From Nocardiopsis sp. NRRL B-16309 (lineage in GTDB: Bacteria > Actinomycetota > Actinomycetes > Streptosporangiales > Streptosporangiaceae): a stretch of DNA of 64,000 nucleotides. Position 1 is the first letter of the stretch. The number at the start of each line of letters is the position of its first letter. The stretch is from the NCBI RefSeq assembly GCF_001279585.1, contig NZ_LGEC01000114.1:310001-374000 (forward strand), written 5' to 3'. Below are positions 1 through 8,405 of the stretch, one piece after another. Made by a program: the position numbers and the translations under genes. The notes under the pieces are model-generated. The model did no database searches. It saw nothing but the letters and a program-made list of their open reading frames with translations, and was not told the DNA's origin.

Positions 1-2
1 CC

Positions 3-113
3 GCGAACATCCGCGAAGCACTCGCCAACAAGGCATGGCTCCAGCGGCAGAGCCACGCGACGCTGGAGCGCATCGGCCGCATGGGCACCGGCTACGCCCA
101 GGAGGTGTCCTGA
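3..113 (+). CDS. C-terminal end of an unidentified phage protein (partial)
   Basis: The reading frame is open from the window edge to a TGA at 111-113 and gives 36 residues, ending in GRMGTGYAQEVS. The stop overlaps the ATG of the next gene (TGATG), which is the tight coupling seen through the rest of this prophage and supports it as real coding sequence. The 5' end lies outside the window. The fragment is too short to assign a family or function. Confidence 0.5.
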   Translation, partial: ANIREALANKAWLQRQSHATLERIGRMGTGYAQEVS

Positions 114-325
114 TGGGCCGCACCTACCGCGACGGCACTACCAGCGTCGGACCGCAGTGCGGCGAGTGCGGCCACCCCGCCCGGTGGCGCATCGACTGGT
201 CCGGAACCCGACTCGGCCACACGCACGCCTGCGGACAGCACATCGCCAAGCTGGCACCCCGCGACCAGGACGCCATGCTCCTCAGTCCGATCGAACCGCA
301 GCGCATCCCCTTGGAGGAGTCGTGA
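113..325 (+). CDS. small Cys/His zinc-binding-like phage protein
   Basis: This 70-residue protein starts at the ATG that overlaps the previous stop, with GGAGG just upstream at 101-105. The N-terminal half has a CGECGHP segment followed by CGQHIAK, so a C-x2-C plus C-x2-H zinc ribbon is plausible. Such mini zinc proteins are common in actinophage genomes and have no known role. It belongs to the tight rightward cluster ahead of the terminase genes. The fold is inferred from Cys/His spacing only. Confidence 0.55.
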   Translation: MGRTYRDGTTSVGPQCGECGHPARWRIDWSGTRLGHTHACGQHIAKLAPRDQDAMLLSPIEPQRIPLEES

Positions 326-540
326 CCGCGTCTGTGGAGATCCCCTACTACACGCCGCCCGAGCCACCCGACGACGAAGACCAGAAGTGCGTGGTGGAGA
401 TCGACCGGTTGGGCTACCTCGACAACTGCGGGCTGCCCGTCGACGAAGGTCGCATCTGCGCCGGGCACATGCTCGACATCGACGCCGGGCGGATTCCCTA
501 CGCCGAGTACCAGCGGTACGTGCGCCACTACGGCGCATGA
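322..540 (+). CDS. small acidic phage protein
   Basis: A GTG start at 322 follows TTGGAGGAG and overlaps the end of the previous gene by 4 bp, giving 72 residues. The N-terminus is acidic and proline-rich (YYTPPEPPDDEDQ) and is followed by Cys residues (KCVVEI, NCGLP, ICAGHM) that could bind a metal. I do not recognise the family. Its position in a chain of overlapping genes suggests co-translation with its neighbours. Confidence 0.5.
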   Translation: MTASVEIPYYTPPEPPDDEDQKCVVEIDRLGYLDNCGLPVDEGRICAGHMLDIDAGRIPYAEYQRYVRHYGA

Positions 541-611
541 AGACGGCCCGACAGGAGCTTGCACCCTCCCGCCGGGCCCACGGAACCCACCCTGCGAAGG
601 AAGAAGGAACC

Positions 612-989
612 ATGGCCAACGCTACCGCCATCGCCCCCGCACGTCGCGGACACGCGCACATCAACCGGATGCTCGACTACATCCTCCAGAAGTCCCGCCG
701 GTGGACCACCGACAAGCTCGCCGACCTGATCACCCGCGAAGGCATCGTTGGGCAGCCCAACAGCGCCGACAACGGGCCCGTCGGGTTGTACGTGCTCGGG
801 AAGATCCAAGCCGTCGGAGTGCCCGTCACCACCTACAAGTGGGACAAGGCACTGGAGGTGTACAGCGGCGAGGAACTCCTCGGCGAGGTGACCGTGCCCA
901 AGGGCCACACCATGTACGACCTCGACGCGGAGATCAACGACCTGACGCGGGCGGAGCTGTGCGACCAGGGCGAAGGGGACCAGCGATGA
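612..989 (+). CDS. hypothetical phage protein, 125 aa
   Basis: The ATG at 612 sits behind AAGGAAGAAGGAACC. The protein has a basic N-terminal segment, a central predicted helical region (INRMLDYILQKSRRWTTDKLADLI) that could form an HTH-like unit, then a mixed C-terminal half. The gene ends 4 bp into the next one. No family is recognised. A small DNA-binding or regulatory role is possible, but only from the basic helix-rich N-terminal half. Confidence 0.5.
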   Translation: MANATAIAPARRGHAHINRMLDYILQKSRRWTTDKLADLITREGIVGQPNSADNGPVGLYVLGKIQAVGVPVTTYKWDKALEVYSGEELLGEVTVPKGHTMYDLDAEINDLTRAELCDQGEGDQR

Positions 990-1114
990 TCCGCGCCCGC
1001 CTCTCCCTGATCCTGTTCGACTTCATCCAGTGCAGCCGCGGCCACGGCATGTTCGACCCGCGCATGGGCCCGTGCCCGGTGTGCAAGACGCCCGTGTACG
1101 TCCCGAGGGCGTAG
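986..1114 (+). CDS. 42-residue protein with zinc-ribbon-like C-terminus
   Basis: The ATG at 986 overlaps the preceding stop (ATGA). The product has a hydrophobic start (LSLILFDFIQCSRGHGMF) and a Cys pair, CPVCK, near the end. Together with the earlier CSRGH this could make a mini zinc ribbon. It is the last gene before a strong hairpin terminator. Its function is unknown. Confidence 0.4.
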   Translation: MIRARLSLILFDFIQCSRGHGMFDPRMGPCPVCKTPVYVPRA

Positions 1115-1167
1115 GTTGCGCACGGCCAGTCGTGGCCGTATGATCATGTCAACGTAGAAGTTTTGTC

Positions 1168-1196
1168 GAAAGGCCCGGTCTTCGGATCGGGCCTTT
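1168..1196 (+). terminator. Rho-independent-type terminator
   Basis: A near-perfect hairpin with arms AAAGGCCCGGTC and GATCGGGCCTTT closes on a TTCG loop and runs into TTTT. It lies about 55 bp after the five-gene cluster and separates it from the next rightward gene. Confidence 0.75.
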
Positions 1197-1215
1197 TGCG
1201 TGCCCGGAGGTGCTT

Positions 1216-1530
1216 GTGGTCTCAGCCGCCCAAGAACGCGACCACCTCAAAGGCGTCGTGTCCCGCATGGGCAAGACCCAAAGCCGCGTCCGAGCCATCA
1301 TGGACCTCGCGACCGCGTACACGTGGACGACAGCCGCAGGCACCACCGTGCGCATCGAACCCAGTCACAACGAGGTCGACGACGTCATGATCACAGTGGG
1401 CGGGACCATCTACGGGTGGACCGACAGCATCGACACCGCGGTCACCAGCGCGGCGCGCATCGCCCCGCCCGCTGACACGGACCTCGCCGCGCTGCTCACA
1501 TGGACCGCGTGCGGGCACCAGCGCACCTGA
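1216..1530 (+). CDS. hypothetical phage protein, 104 aa
   Basis: GTG at 1216 is chosen because GGAGG at 1206-1210 gives a 5-bp spacing; an earlier in-frame GTG at 1210 would overlap that site. The N-terminal half (QERDHLKGVVSRMGKTQSRV) is helical and basic. The C-terminal half looks beta-rich with repeated Thr/Ala. The gene stands alone between a terminator upstream and a convergent lipoprotein gene downstream. No family is recognised. Confidence 0.45.
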   Translation: MVSAAQERDHLKGVVSRMGKTQSRVRAIMDLATAYTWTTAAGTTVRIEPSHNEVDDVMITVGGTIYGWTDSIDTAVTSAARIAPPADTDLAALLTWTACGHQRT

Positions 1531-1534
1531 ACGT

Positions 1535-1575
1535 CCCGGCCGCTCCGCTCCTGGGGGTGGCGTAGAGCGGCCGGG
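1535..1575. terminator. hairpin between convergent genes
   Basis: Perfect 11-bp arms CCCGGCCGCTC (1535-1545) and GAGCGGCCGGG (1565-1575) lie between the 3' ends of a rightward and a leftward gene. There is no clear T-tract on either strand, so its role as a bidirectional terminator is inferred from placement and stem strength. Confidence 0.5.
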
Positions 1576-1579
1576 CGAC

Positions 1580-1960
1580 TCACCAAGGCGAAGACGGATT
1601 CGTCGCCTCCGTGTTCTCCTCACACCACGGAATCATCGCCTCCGCAGCCGCATCCTGATCCGCCGAATGCTCCCGAGCGATCTCCCGCAGAGCAGGTTCC
1701 GCGTCCTCCTCCAACGCCGCCACCAAGATCTCCCCACCCAACACGAACATGTCCGTCTCCTCCGACGGCATATCCGCACGACGGTACGCATCCCACAAGC
1801 GCAGGTCATCACAGATGAACTGGGCAGAGTTCGCATCCACCTCAACCTCAGGCGAAGGGGCAGCAGCCTCCGACGGCGACGCCGGCGCGTCCACCGCGGG
1901 CTCACCACCCGAGCAACCCGACACGACCACCAGCACCACGAGCGCAGCGAACCGCTTCAC
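1580..1960 (-). CDS. secreted lipoprotein (prophage moron)
   Basis: GTG at 1960 follows GGAGGTGTGTC on the minus strand and gives 126 residues. The N-terminus is a classical lipoprotein signal: KR, a hydrophobic run, then the lipobox VSGC with Cys16 as the lipidated residue. An Ala/Pro/Ser/Glu-rich linker (about 20-45) leads to an acidic helical domain with Cys at about 54 and near the C-terminus (WCEEN). It points against the late operon and sits just before the terminase genes. In other phages, surface lipoproteins expressed from prophages can block superinfection or alter the host surface; that role is inferred here. It shows no resemblance to a known exclusion protein that I can see. Confidence 0.75.
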   Translation of the reverse strand: MKRFAALVVLVVVSGCSGGEPAVDAPASPSEAAAPSPEVEVDANSAQFICDDLRLWDAYRRADMPSEETDMFVLGGEILVAALEEDAEPALREIAREHSADQDAAAEAMIPWCEENTEATNPSSPW

Positions 1961-2047
1961 GACACACCTCCAGTAGGGGGAAGCGTCGGAGCGGGCGACG
2001 CACAGGCCACCAGTGTGCACCAGGACCGGGCAGGAGGTGAGGGTGTT

Positions 2048-2590
2048 GTGCCACCACGCATCCCAGATGAGAAGCGCGCCGCCATCGTCGCCGACCTCCA
2101 AGCTGGCAAGACCCGCAACCAGATAGCCCGCGACCACGACGTGTCCCCCTCGACCGTCAGCAAGGTCGCCAACGAGGAACAGCACGCGTTCGACCGGACG
2201 CAGGTCATCCACGCCACGCGCGCGAAACAGGCCGACAACCGGGCGCGCCGCGCACGGCTCTCCGCGGATCTGCTGTCCGACGCCGAACGGCTCCGCAAGC
2301 AACTGTGGGAGCCCACGACCATCGGCGCGTTCGGTGGCCGTGAGGGCGACTGGCACACCGCTGAGGTTGAAGAGCCGCCGTTCGCTGACAAGCGGGCGAT
2401 CCTCTCCTCTGTGCAGACGGCTGTGCGGGCGCACACCGAGTTGGAGAAGGTCGACGCCGCTGGTTCCGCTGATGGCGCGAAGTCCATGCTCGGGAACCTG
2501 TTCGCGACGGTGAAGCAGGCGTGGGAGGCAGAGAGTGCTGGAGGCCCTCCCGCTGAGCCGCAAGCAGGTCGAGTCGGTAGCGACGAGTGA
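2048..2590 (+). CDS. terminase small subunit
   Basis: GTG at 2048 has AGGAGGTGA 7 bp upstream; the product is 180 residues. Near the N-terminus, TRNQIARDHDVSPSTVSKVA is a clear helix-turn-helix, the module by which small terminases recognise the packaging site. A helical region rich in Arg and Ala follows, then a C-terminal stretch. The 3' end overlaps the large subunit gene by 56 bp. Assignment rests on the HTH, the size and the adjacency to the large subunit. Confidence 0.8.
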   Translation: MPPRIPDEKRAAIVADLQAGKTRNQIARDHDVSPSTVSKVANEEQHAFDRTQVIHATRAKQADNRARRARLSADLLSDAERLRKQLWEPTTIGAFGGREGDWHTAEVEEPPFADKRAILSSVQTAVRAHTELEKVDAAGSADGAKSMLGNLFATVKQAWEAESAGGPPAEPQAGRVGSDE

Positions 2591-3827
2591 GGCGTCCGTC
2601 AACATCTGGGACGGCGCCATCCGCTCCGGAAAGACCATCGCGTCCCTGCTCCGCTGGTTGATCTACGTCGCTGACGCCCCGCACGGCGGCGAGCTCGTCA
2701 TGATCGGGCGGACCCGTGAAGCCATCGGCCGTAACGTCATGGGCCCGTTGCAGGACCCGGCGCTGTTCGGTGAGTTCGCGGGCATGGTTTCGTACACGAC
2801 GGGGGCGCCGACAGGGACGATCCTCGGGCGGAAGGTCCACGTGATCGGCGCTTCGGATGCGAAGGCTGAGAAGGTCATTCGCGGTATGACGGTGGCCGGC
2901 GCGTACTGCGATGAGCTGACGGTGCTGCCGGAGGACTTCTTCACTCAGCTCCTTGGGCGCATGTCGATCGAGGGCGCGAAGCTGTTCGGGACGACGAACC
3001 CGGACAGCCCGTCGCACTGGTTGAAGGTGAAGTTCCTCGACAAGCTCCACAAATTGCCGCACTGGCGGTACTGGCGCTTCACTATGGACGACAACCCCGC
3101 GCTCAGCGAGGACTACAAGGCGCGTAAGCGCATCGAGTTCACCGGGCTCTGGTTCCGCCGGTTCATCCTCGGGGACTGGGTTGCTGCTGAGGGTGCCGTC
3201 TATCCGATGTGGGACCCCGACAAGCACGTCATCGGCTGGGACACGCTCCCGCCCATGCAACGGCTCATCGCGGCTGGGATCGACTACGGCACGACGAACG
3301 CCACGAGCGTGCTGCTGCTCGGGCTGTCCGACGAGACCGACGGCCGCGGCAAGGACCGGTCCCGGTTGGTGCTCGTGGATGAGTGGCGGCACGACCCGCG
3401 TTCGGGTGCACCAAGGCTCACAGATGGGCAACTGTCGGGGAAGGTCAGGTCGTGGCTGTCGATGGCGCACCTGCCCAGCCAGGTGTTGCAGCCGGAGTAC
3501 GTGGTCGCTGACCCGTCCGCCGCGTCGTTCCGATTGCAGTTGCACCAGGACGGCCTTGCAACCTCACCGGCGAACAACGACGTGTCGCACGGCATCGGGA
3601 TGACGGCGACGCTTCTTGCCGAAGGACAGTTGGTGGTCGCGGACCGGTGCCGCGGGTTCATCTCCGAGGTGTCGGGCTACTCGTGGGATGACAAGGCGAC
3701 GGAGAAGGGCAAGGACGAGCCCGTGAAGGTCGCCGACCACAGTATGGATGCTTCCCGGTACGCCCTTGCGACGACTGAGGCGCTGTGGCGCACAGCCCTA
3801 CCGAACCCCTTGGAGTTGGCAGCATGA
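2535..3827 (+). CDS. terminase large subunit
   Basis: This is the ATP-driven DNA packaging motor, 430 residues. The Walker A loop is GAIRSGKT (27-34), and the Walker B strand with catalytic Glu is AGAYCDE (121-127), followed by a GTTNPD coupling-type motif (152-157). The C-terminal nuclease domain shows acidic residues in AAGIDYGTT (D250), VVADPS (D326) and the VADHSMDASRYA block (399-410), as expected for the RNase H-like nuclease of large terminases. GTG at 2535 has GGGAGGCAG upstream and overlaps the small subunit gene. All key residues are present. Confidence 0.95.
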   Translation: MLEALPLSRKQVESVATSEASVNIWDGAIRSGKTIASLLRWLIYVADAPHGGELVMIGRTREAIGRNVMGPLQDPALFGEFAGMVSYTTGAPTGTILGRKVHVIGASDAKAEKVIRGMTVAGAYCDELTVLPEDFFTQLLGRMSIEGAKLFGTTNPDSPSHWLKVKFLDKLHKLPHWRYWRFTMDDNPALSEDYKARKRIEFTGLWFRRFILGDWVAAEGAVYPMWDPDKHVIGWDTLPPMQRLIAAGIDYGTTNATSVLLLGLSDETDGRGKDRSRLVLVDEWRHDPRSGAPRLTDGQLSGKVRSWLSMAHLPSQVLQPEYVVADPSAASFRLQLHQDGLATSPANNDVSHGIGMTATLLAEGQLVVADRCRGFISEVSGYSWDDKATEKGKDEPVKVADHSMDASRYALATTEALWRTALPNPLELAA

Positions 3828-3985
3828 GCGACGCGAACGAAGACCTCACCCTCGAAGAGCGCGTCGAAGCGCTGGAGAGCGCGACGCTGACCCATAAATT
3901 CGCGCGAGGCGGCATCATCCGCGGGCCGCTCAACGTGCCGACGGGTGGATGCGTGATCGACACCAGCAAGCACAGCGGCGAGTAA
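3824..3985 (+). CDS. small hypothetical phage protein, 53 aa
   Basis: The ATG overlaps the terminase stop (ATGA), so it is probably translated by coupling. The product starts with an acidic helix (DANEDLTLEERVEALES) that may form a short coiled coil, and ends in a Gly-rich tail. It lies between terminase and portal, where small accessory head genes are common. No function can be assigned. Confidence 0.5.
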   Translation: MSDANEDLTLEERVEALESATLTHKFARGGIIRGPLNVPTGGCVIDTSKHSGE

Positions 3986-4052
3986 CACCACGTGACCACA
4001 CTCCCGAAATCCCCGGGCTCCATGACTACAGCCAGTGAAACGGGGGTGTGTG

Positions 4053-5648
4053 GTGCCGCTCCCTGACTCCTCCGAGCCCTGGCCGCCAGCCAGTACCGAG
4101 AAGCCCCGCGCGCTCTACGACGCATGGGGGGCCTGGTACTCAGGCGACCCCGACCAGCTGTCCGCGTACTACGGCGGCACCGGCAACCACAACCGGCTCT
4201 CACCCCAACCCCGCCCCTCCCAGTACCGCGGCGGCGTCGTCGGCACCGTGGCCCGCTGGTTCTGGGGAGCACCACCCGACCCCGACCAGCTCCCCGACCG
4301 GTTGCACGTCCCGCTCGCCTCCGACATCTCCTCCACGAGCGCTGACCTGCTGTTCGGTGAAGCGCCCACGCTCGCCGTGGACGAGCAGGGCGAGAACAAG
4401 CCCACGCAGGACCGTCTCGACTGGCTGATGACCGAAGGCGGCATGCACGCCGCCCTCCTCGAAGCCGGCGAGATCGCATCCGCCTACGGTGGTGTGTTCC
4501 TGCGAGCCTCATGGGACAAGCAGGTCGCCGACCACCCGCTCGTGGACGCCATCGCACCGGACTGTGCAGCACCCGAGTGGCGGTCCGGACGCCTGGTCGC
4601 CGTCACCCTGTGGAAGGTGCTGGAGGAACGCGACGACAACAGCGTCGTCCGCCACCTGGAACGCCACGAACCCGGCGTGGTCTACCACGGGCTCTACGAA
4701 GGGTCGCGGGACGCGCTCGGCAGGAAACTGCCGCTCGCTGATCGGGAAGAGACCAAGGGCTTCGCGGTCAACGGCCAGGGTGGCATCCCAACCGGAGCCA
4801 AGCGGTTGGCCGTGGTGTACATCCCGAACATGCGCCCGCACAGGCGCATCCGCGGCACACCACTCGGCCGGTCCGACTACTCCGGTGTCGAGCACCTCAT
4901 GGACGCCTTGGATGAAACGTGGTCGTCGCTGATCAGAGACATCGACCTCGGCAAAGCCCGGTTGATCATCCCCGACAGCTTCCTCGACGTGCATGGTCGT
5001 GGCCAGGCGTCGTCGTTCGCGTCCGAACGCAAGGCATTCACCCCGGTCAAGGGTTTGCAGGGCGCGGGTGACAAGTTCACCGACATGATCGAGCAGGTTC
5101 AGTTCGCGATCCGTGTGGACGAGCACATCGCGGCGGCGACCGCGTTCACTGAGCAGATCGTGCGCGGCGGCGGTTACTCCGCTCAGACCTTCGGAGAGTC
5201 CGGCGATTTGGCCATCACCGCGACGGAGGTGCAGCACCGGGAGCGCAGGTCGTTCTCGACTCGTGGCCGCAAGATCGGCTACATCACCCCGGAGCTGGCC
5301 AGTTTCTCCGAGACGGTTCTGGAGATGGACGCCGCGAACTTCCGCACCAAGGGTGTGGTGCCGCAACGCCCCACGATCGAGTGGCCGGACGGTGTGCAGG
5401 ACGCCCCGGAGGCGACCGCCCGCACCATCCAGATGCTCGACTCCGCGCGTGCCCTCTCGGATGAGACGAAGGTGCGCATGGCCCACAAGGACTGGGACGA
5501 CGAGCAGATCGCCAAGGAGGTCAAGCGCCTCAAGGACGAGAACCCGCCTGTGGACATCCGCGCCGGTGCGGGTCTGGTGAATGGCCAGGACGACGCCCCT
5601 CCCGACGACGCACCCGAAGAGGACTCCCCGCCTGAGCGGGACGAGTAA
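4053..5648 (+). CDS. phage portal protein (SPP1 gp6-like)
   Basis: The portal forms the dodecameric DNA channel at one capsid vertex. The start is taken as GTG 4053 behind a G-rich stretch, with 4035 and 4050 as in-frame alternatives, giving 531 residues. The N-terminal part (WGAWYSGDPDQLSAYYGG), a central helical region and an acidic, Pro-rich C-terminus (DDAPPDDAPEEDSPPERDE) fit Gp6-family portals. It is followed by scaffold and capsid genes in the order typical for this family. The family call comes from size, order and segment resemblance. Confidence 0.85.
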   Translation: MPLPDSSEPWPPASTEKPRALYDAWGAWYSGDPDQLSAYYGGTGNHNRLSPQPRPSQYRGGVVGTVARWFWGAPPDPDQLPDRLHVPLASDISSTSADLLFGEAPTLAVDEQGENKPTQDRLDWLMTEGGMHAALLEAGEIASAYGGVFLRASWDKQVADHPLVDAIAPDCAAPEWRSGRLVAVTLWKVLEERDDNSVVRHLERHEPGVVYHGLYEGSRDALGRKLPLADREETKGFAVNGQGGIPTGAKRLAVVYIPNMRPHRRIRGTPLGRSDYSGVEHLMDALDETWSSLIRDIDLGKARLIIPDSFLDVHGRGQASSFASERKAFTPVKGLQGAGDKFTDMIEQVQFAIRVDEHIAAATAFTEQIVRGGGYSAQTFGESGDLAITATEVQHRERRSFSTRGRKIGYITPELASFSETVLEMDAANFRTKGVVPQRPTIEWPDGVQDAPEATARTIQMLDSARALSDETKVRMAHKDWDDEQIAKEVKRLKDENPPVDIRAGAGLVNGQDDAPPDDAPEEDSPPERDE

Positions 5649-5665
5649 CCACACCCACCCAGCAC

Positions 5666-5691
5666 AAGGGCCACCCGGGCGGTGGCCCTTT
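5666..5691 (+). terminator. hairpin between portal and scaffold genes
   Basis: Arms AAGGGCCACC and GGTGGCCCTT flank CGGGC and are followed by T and C residues. It may reduce read-through from the portal gene or protect a processed mRNA end, because the scaffold gene begins only 20 bp further on. Confidence 0.6.
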
Positions 5692-5710
5692 CGCATGCCA
5701 GGAGACCCAC

Positions 5711-6376
5711 ATGTCTGAGCAGCCCGAGGGCCAGGCGCCCGAAGCCGCCGACACCACCCCGACCACCACCGAGGCCCCGAAGCCTGAGGCGCCCCGCGTC
5801 GACAAGGCCGCAGAGGACAAGGGCCAGGAGCCCAAGACCTTCAACGAGGCCTACGTCAAGAAGCTCCGCGAGGAGAACGCAGAGAACCGGGTCAAGGCCA
5901 AGGAAGCGGTAGAGGCGCGCACTGCCGCTGAGCAGCGCCAGCAGGCGCAGATGGACGCCATCGCGAAGGCCCTCGGGCTCAAGGACGACGACGCTCCGCC
6001 GGACCCGGAGAAGCTCACCGCTCAGCTCACCGAGACCGCGAAGGAACGCGACGCCACACAGGCCGAACTCCGCACCATGCGAGTCGAGCGTGCCGCTGAG
6101 AAGGCGGCCCGTGAGCACGGCGCCGACGTCGACACGTTGCTCGACAGCCGCAGCTTCGCCAACAAGCTCGCCGGCCTCGACCCCACAGACTCCGGCTTCT
6201 CCGAAGCCGTGAGCGACCTGGTGAGAGCCACGGTCGACTCCAACCCCAAGTACAAGGCGGCCCAGGTGGCCACCTCTTCCAGCGCGGACTTCTCCAGCGG
6301 GCCTGGTGAGCAGCGCAAACGCACCAACTCACTACACGCCGCCGCACGAAGCCACTACGGCGTCGGCGGCGACTAG
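5711..6376 (+). CDS. capsid scaffolding protein
   Basis: This 221-residue, highly charged protein starts at ATG 5711 after AGGAGACCCAC. It has an acidic Pro/Thr/Glu-rich N-terminus, a long Glu/Lys/Ala coiled-coil region (about 45-150) and a basic C-terminal tail (GEQRKRTNSLHAAARSHYG). This charge layout, with a basic tail for capsid binding, is what is expected for scaffolds. The gene sits directly before the major capsid gene. No protease domain is visible, so scaffold removal must be by exit or by a host enzyme. Confidence 0.85.
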   Translation: MSEQPEGQAPEAADTTPTTTEAPKPEAPRVDKAAEDKGQEPKTFNEAYVKKLREENAENRVKAKEAVEARTAAEQRQQAQMDAIAKALGLKDDDAPPDPEKLTAQLTETAKERDATQAELRTMRVERAAEKAAREHGADVDTLLDSRSFANKLAGLDPTDSGFSEAVSDLVRATVDSNPKYKAAQVATSSSADFSSGPGEQRKRTNSLHAAARSHYGVGGD

Positions 6377-6394
6377 CCCAACAGGAGACACAAC

Positions 6395-7462
6395 ATGCCG
6401 GTCACTCTGGCACAGGCGCAGGTCAACGCCCGCGCCGACATCGACCACGCCGTCATCGACAACCTCCGCCGCTACTCGTGGCTGTGGGACCAGATGGTCT
6501 TCGACGACGCAGCCACCCCCGGTGCGGGTGGCGACACCCTCATCTACGGGTACACGCGGCTCACCGAGACCCGCAGCGCCGGGTTCCGTGACTTCAACAC
6601 CGAGTACCCGGCACAGAAGGCCGCCCGCCAGCAGTTCACGGTGAACCTCAAGCCGTTCGGCGGCGCGTTCACCCTGGACCGCAAGCTCCGCAACCTCGGC
6701 CCGCAGGCCACCAACGAGATGGTGTTCCAGCTCCAGCAGCTCATCACGGGCGCGACGATCGCGTTCCAGTCCGAGCTGATCCACGGCGACACGGGCGTGA
6801 ACGCGCTCGGGTTCGACGGCCTCGACAAGTCGCTCACGGGTGAGTCCACCGAGTACCTGCCCATCGACAACGACGTGTCGTCCGGTCACCTGGACTGGCG
6901 CGGGTCTGTGGTGAACACGCAGGCGCTCGCGCTCGCACAGCTCGACATCGTCGATGACTTCCTGTCCCGCATCGTGCCCTCCACCACGGGTGGCGGCGAC
7001 CAGGGTTCGGCGGGCGCGCTTCCGCCCGGGGTGAAGGCGATCCTGGGCAACACCCGGTCCATCACCCGGCTGCGTGCGCTGGCCCGGTGGGCGGGCATGT
7101 ACACCGAGACGAAGGACGCGCTGGGACGTCAGGTGTCGATGTACGGGGCGTGGGTGCTCCAGGACATCGGTGACACCGTGGACGGGTCCGGGCCGATCAT
7201 CCCCATCGAGTCCCGTGACACCGACGGCGGTGGCGGCGGCGCGTCCCTGGCCGGCATGACCGACCTGTACGCGGTGTCCTTCGGCATGGACGCGTTCCAC
7301 GGCGCGTCGATGGCGTCGACCCCGCTGCTGGAGACGTTCATGCCGGACTGGTCGCAGCCCGGCGCCGTCAAGTCCGGTGAGCTGGAGATCGGCCCCGCCG
7401 CGGTGGTGCTGCGCAACACCCGCTCCTGCGGTGTGCTCCGCAACGTGCGCGTGAGTGGGTGA
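6395..7462 (+). CDS. major capsid protein (HK97-like fold)
   Basis: The protein is 355 residues and starts at ATG 6395 behind AGGAGACACAAC. It opens with a helical N-arm (MPVTLAQAQVNARADIDHAV), then a beta-rich region resembling the E-loop and P-domain (TETRSAGFRDF, AARQQFTVNLKPFGGAFTLD), and ends in a strand-rich A-domain segment (VKSGELEIGPAAVVLRN). Size, position after the scaffold and this layout support an HK97-fold capsid subunit. A small insertion (TTGGGDQGSAGALPPG, around residue 200) could be a surface loop. Confidence 0.9.
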   Translation: MPVTLAQAQVNARADIDHAVIDNLRRYSWLWDQMVFDDAATPGAGGDTLIYGYTRLTETRSAGFRDFNTEYPAQKAARQQFTVNLKPFGGAFTLDRKLRNLGPQATNEMVFQLQQLITGATIAFQSELIHGDTGVNALGFDGLDKSLTGESTEYLPIDNDVSSGHLDWRGSVVNTQALALAQLDIVDDFLSRIVPSTTGGGDQGSAGALPPGVKAILGNTRSITRLRALARWAGMYTETKDALGRQVSMYGAWVLQDIGDTVDGSGPIIPIESRDTDGGGGGASLAGMTDLYAVSFGMDAFHGASMASTPLLETFMPDWSQPGAVKSGELEIGPAAVVLRNTRSCGVLRNVRVSG

Positions 7463-7467
7463 CCTCA

Positions 7468-7806
7468 ATGACCCGCTATGACGTGACGTCCCCCGTGGGG
7501 GACTACAACGGCGACGTGGGCGGGGTGAAGTTCTACAAGGGCCGTGCGGTCGTCGACAGCGACACGCACGGTGCTGCGGTGGCGTACATGCGCCGCCGCG
7601 GCTACACCCTCACCCCGATCAACGAGACCGCGGCCAGCGAGGAGCGGGTGCCCGAGCAAGACGGCCCGGTCAAGCCCAAGGCCGCGGACAACAAGGACAC
7701 GTGGGTGGCCTACACCGTGGCCACCACCGACCTGTCCGAAGCCGAAGCTGGCGACCTCACCAAGACGGAGCTCCAGGAGCTCGCAGACAAGGAGCAGGAG
7801 TCATGA
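7468..7806 (+). CDS. head-associated phage protein, 112 aa
   Basis: ATG 7468 is preferred over GTG 7459, which overlaps the capsid stop. The first half is compact and beta-rich (YDVTSPVGDYNGDVGGVKFYKG) with a basic RRRGY segment. The second half ends with a helix that resembles the C-terminal LEM/Rho-N-type segment common in connector proteins (DLTKTELQELADKEQES). It is probably a capsid accessory or head decoration protein, by position only. Confidence 0.55.
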   Translation: MTRYDVTSPVGDYNGDVGGVKFYKGRAVVDSDTHGAAVAYMRRRGYTLTPINETAASEERVPEQDGPVKPKAADNKDTWVAYTVATTDLSEAEAGDLTKTELQELADKEQES

Positions 7807-7988
7807 GCCACGTCGCAGGTGCCTTCACGGGCGTCGTCCGAGACAGCCTCACGGACGGCCTGATGGCCGGAGAAGCGCCCGAGATCGCGGAGACCACCGC
7901 GGTCGACGCCGCCGCACTGGTCACCTACATCAACACGGTGCTGCTGCCCGCACTCGCGGACCGCGGCGTCATCACGATCGCTGAGTAA
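7803..7988 (+). CDS. small head protein, 61 aa
   Basis: The ATG overlaps the previous stop (ATGA) and CAGGAG lies just upstream. The product is small, acidic and Ala-rich with a hydrophobic centre (VDAAALVTYINTVLLPALAD). It sits between the capsid and head-tail connector genes. No family is recognised; a structural accessory role is inferred from location. Confidence 0.5.
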   Translation: MSHVAGAFTGVVRDSLTDGLMAGEAPEIAETTAVDAAALVTYINTVLLPALADRGVITIAE

Positions 7989-8003
7989 GAGAGGGGGTGT
8001 CCC

Positions 8004-8405
8004 GTGGCTTCTCCGGTGTACGCGACCGACGTGCAGTTGGCGGCGTGGTTGGGGTTGGATGACCCGCCCGCGAACGCCACCCGTGCGCTACGGGACGCCT
8101 CCCTCGACGTGGACACCCTGCTCGTCGGCGCGGTGTACGACGTCGATGAGGACGACCAGCCCACCGACGCGGATGTCGCCCTGGCGCTCCAGGAGGCCAC
8201 GTGCGCGCAAGCCGCGTGGAACCCGTCGGGGCACAGCCAGACCGCTGAGGACGCACAGAAGACACAGGTGAAGGTCGACAAGGTCAGTGTCAGCTATGCC
8301 GCTGACCCGTCGTCGGGGCGTGTCATCCGTGACCGGTACGCGCCGGCCGCCGTGGACATCCTGCGTGTGGCCGGCCTGGTTCCCGCGCATGTGGTGGTGT
8401 GCTGA
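8004..8405 (+). CDS. head-tail adaptor protein
   Basis: GTG 8004 follows GAGAGGGGGTGT. The 133-residue product begins with YATDVQLAAWLGL, a typical opening of gp6/gp15-like adaptor proteins, followed by helices and a long charged loop. These proteins form the ring below the portal. The gene is first in the run of four connector genes that normally lies between capsid and tail tube in long-tailed phages. Confidence 0.75.
   Translation: MASPVYATDVQLAAWLGLDDPPANATRALRDASLDVDTLLVGAVYDVDEDDQPTDADVALALQEATCAQAAWNPSGHSQTAEDAQKTQVKVDKVSVSYAADPSSGRVIRDRYAPAAVDILRVAGLVPAHVVVC

Noticed and set aside
1115..1210. A possible tRNA gene in the gap after the first gene cluster
   Set aside because: No cloverleaf can be drawn; the structure present is a simple terminator hairpin.
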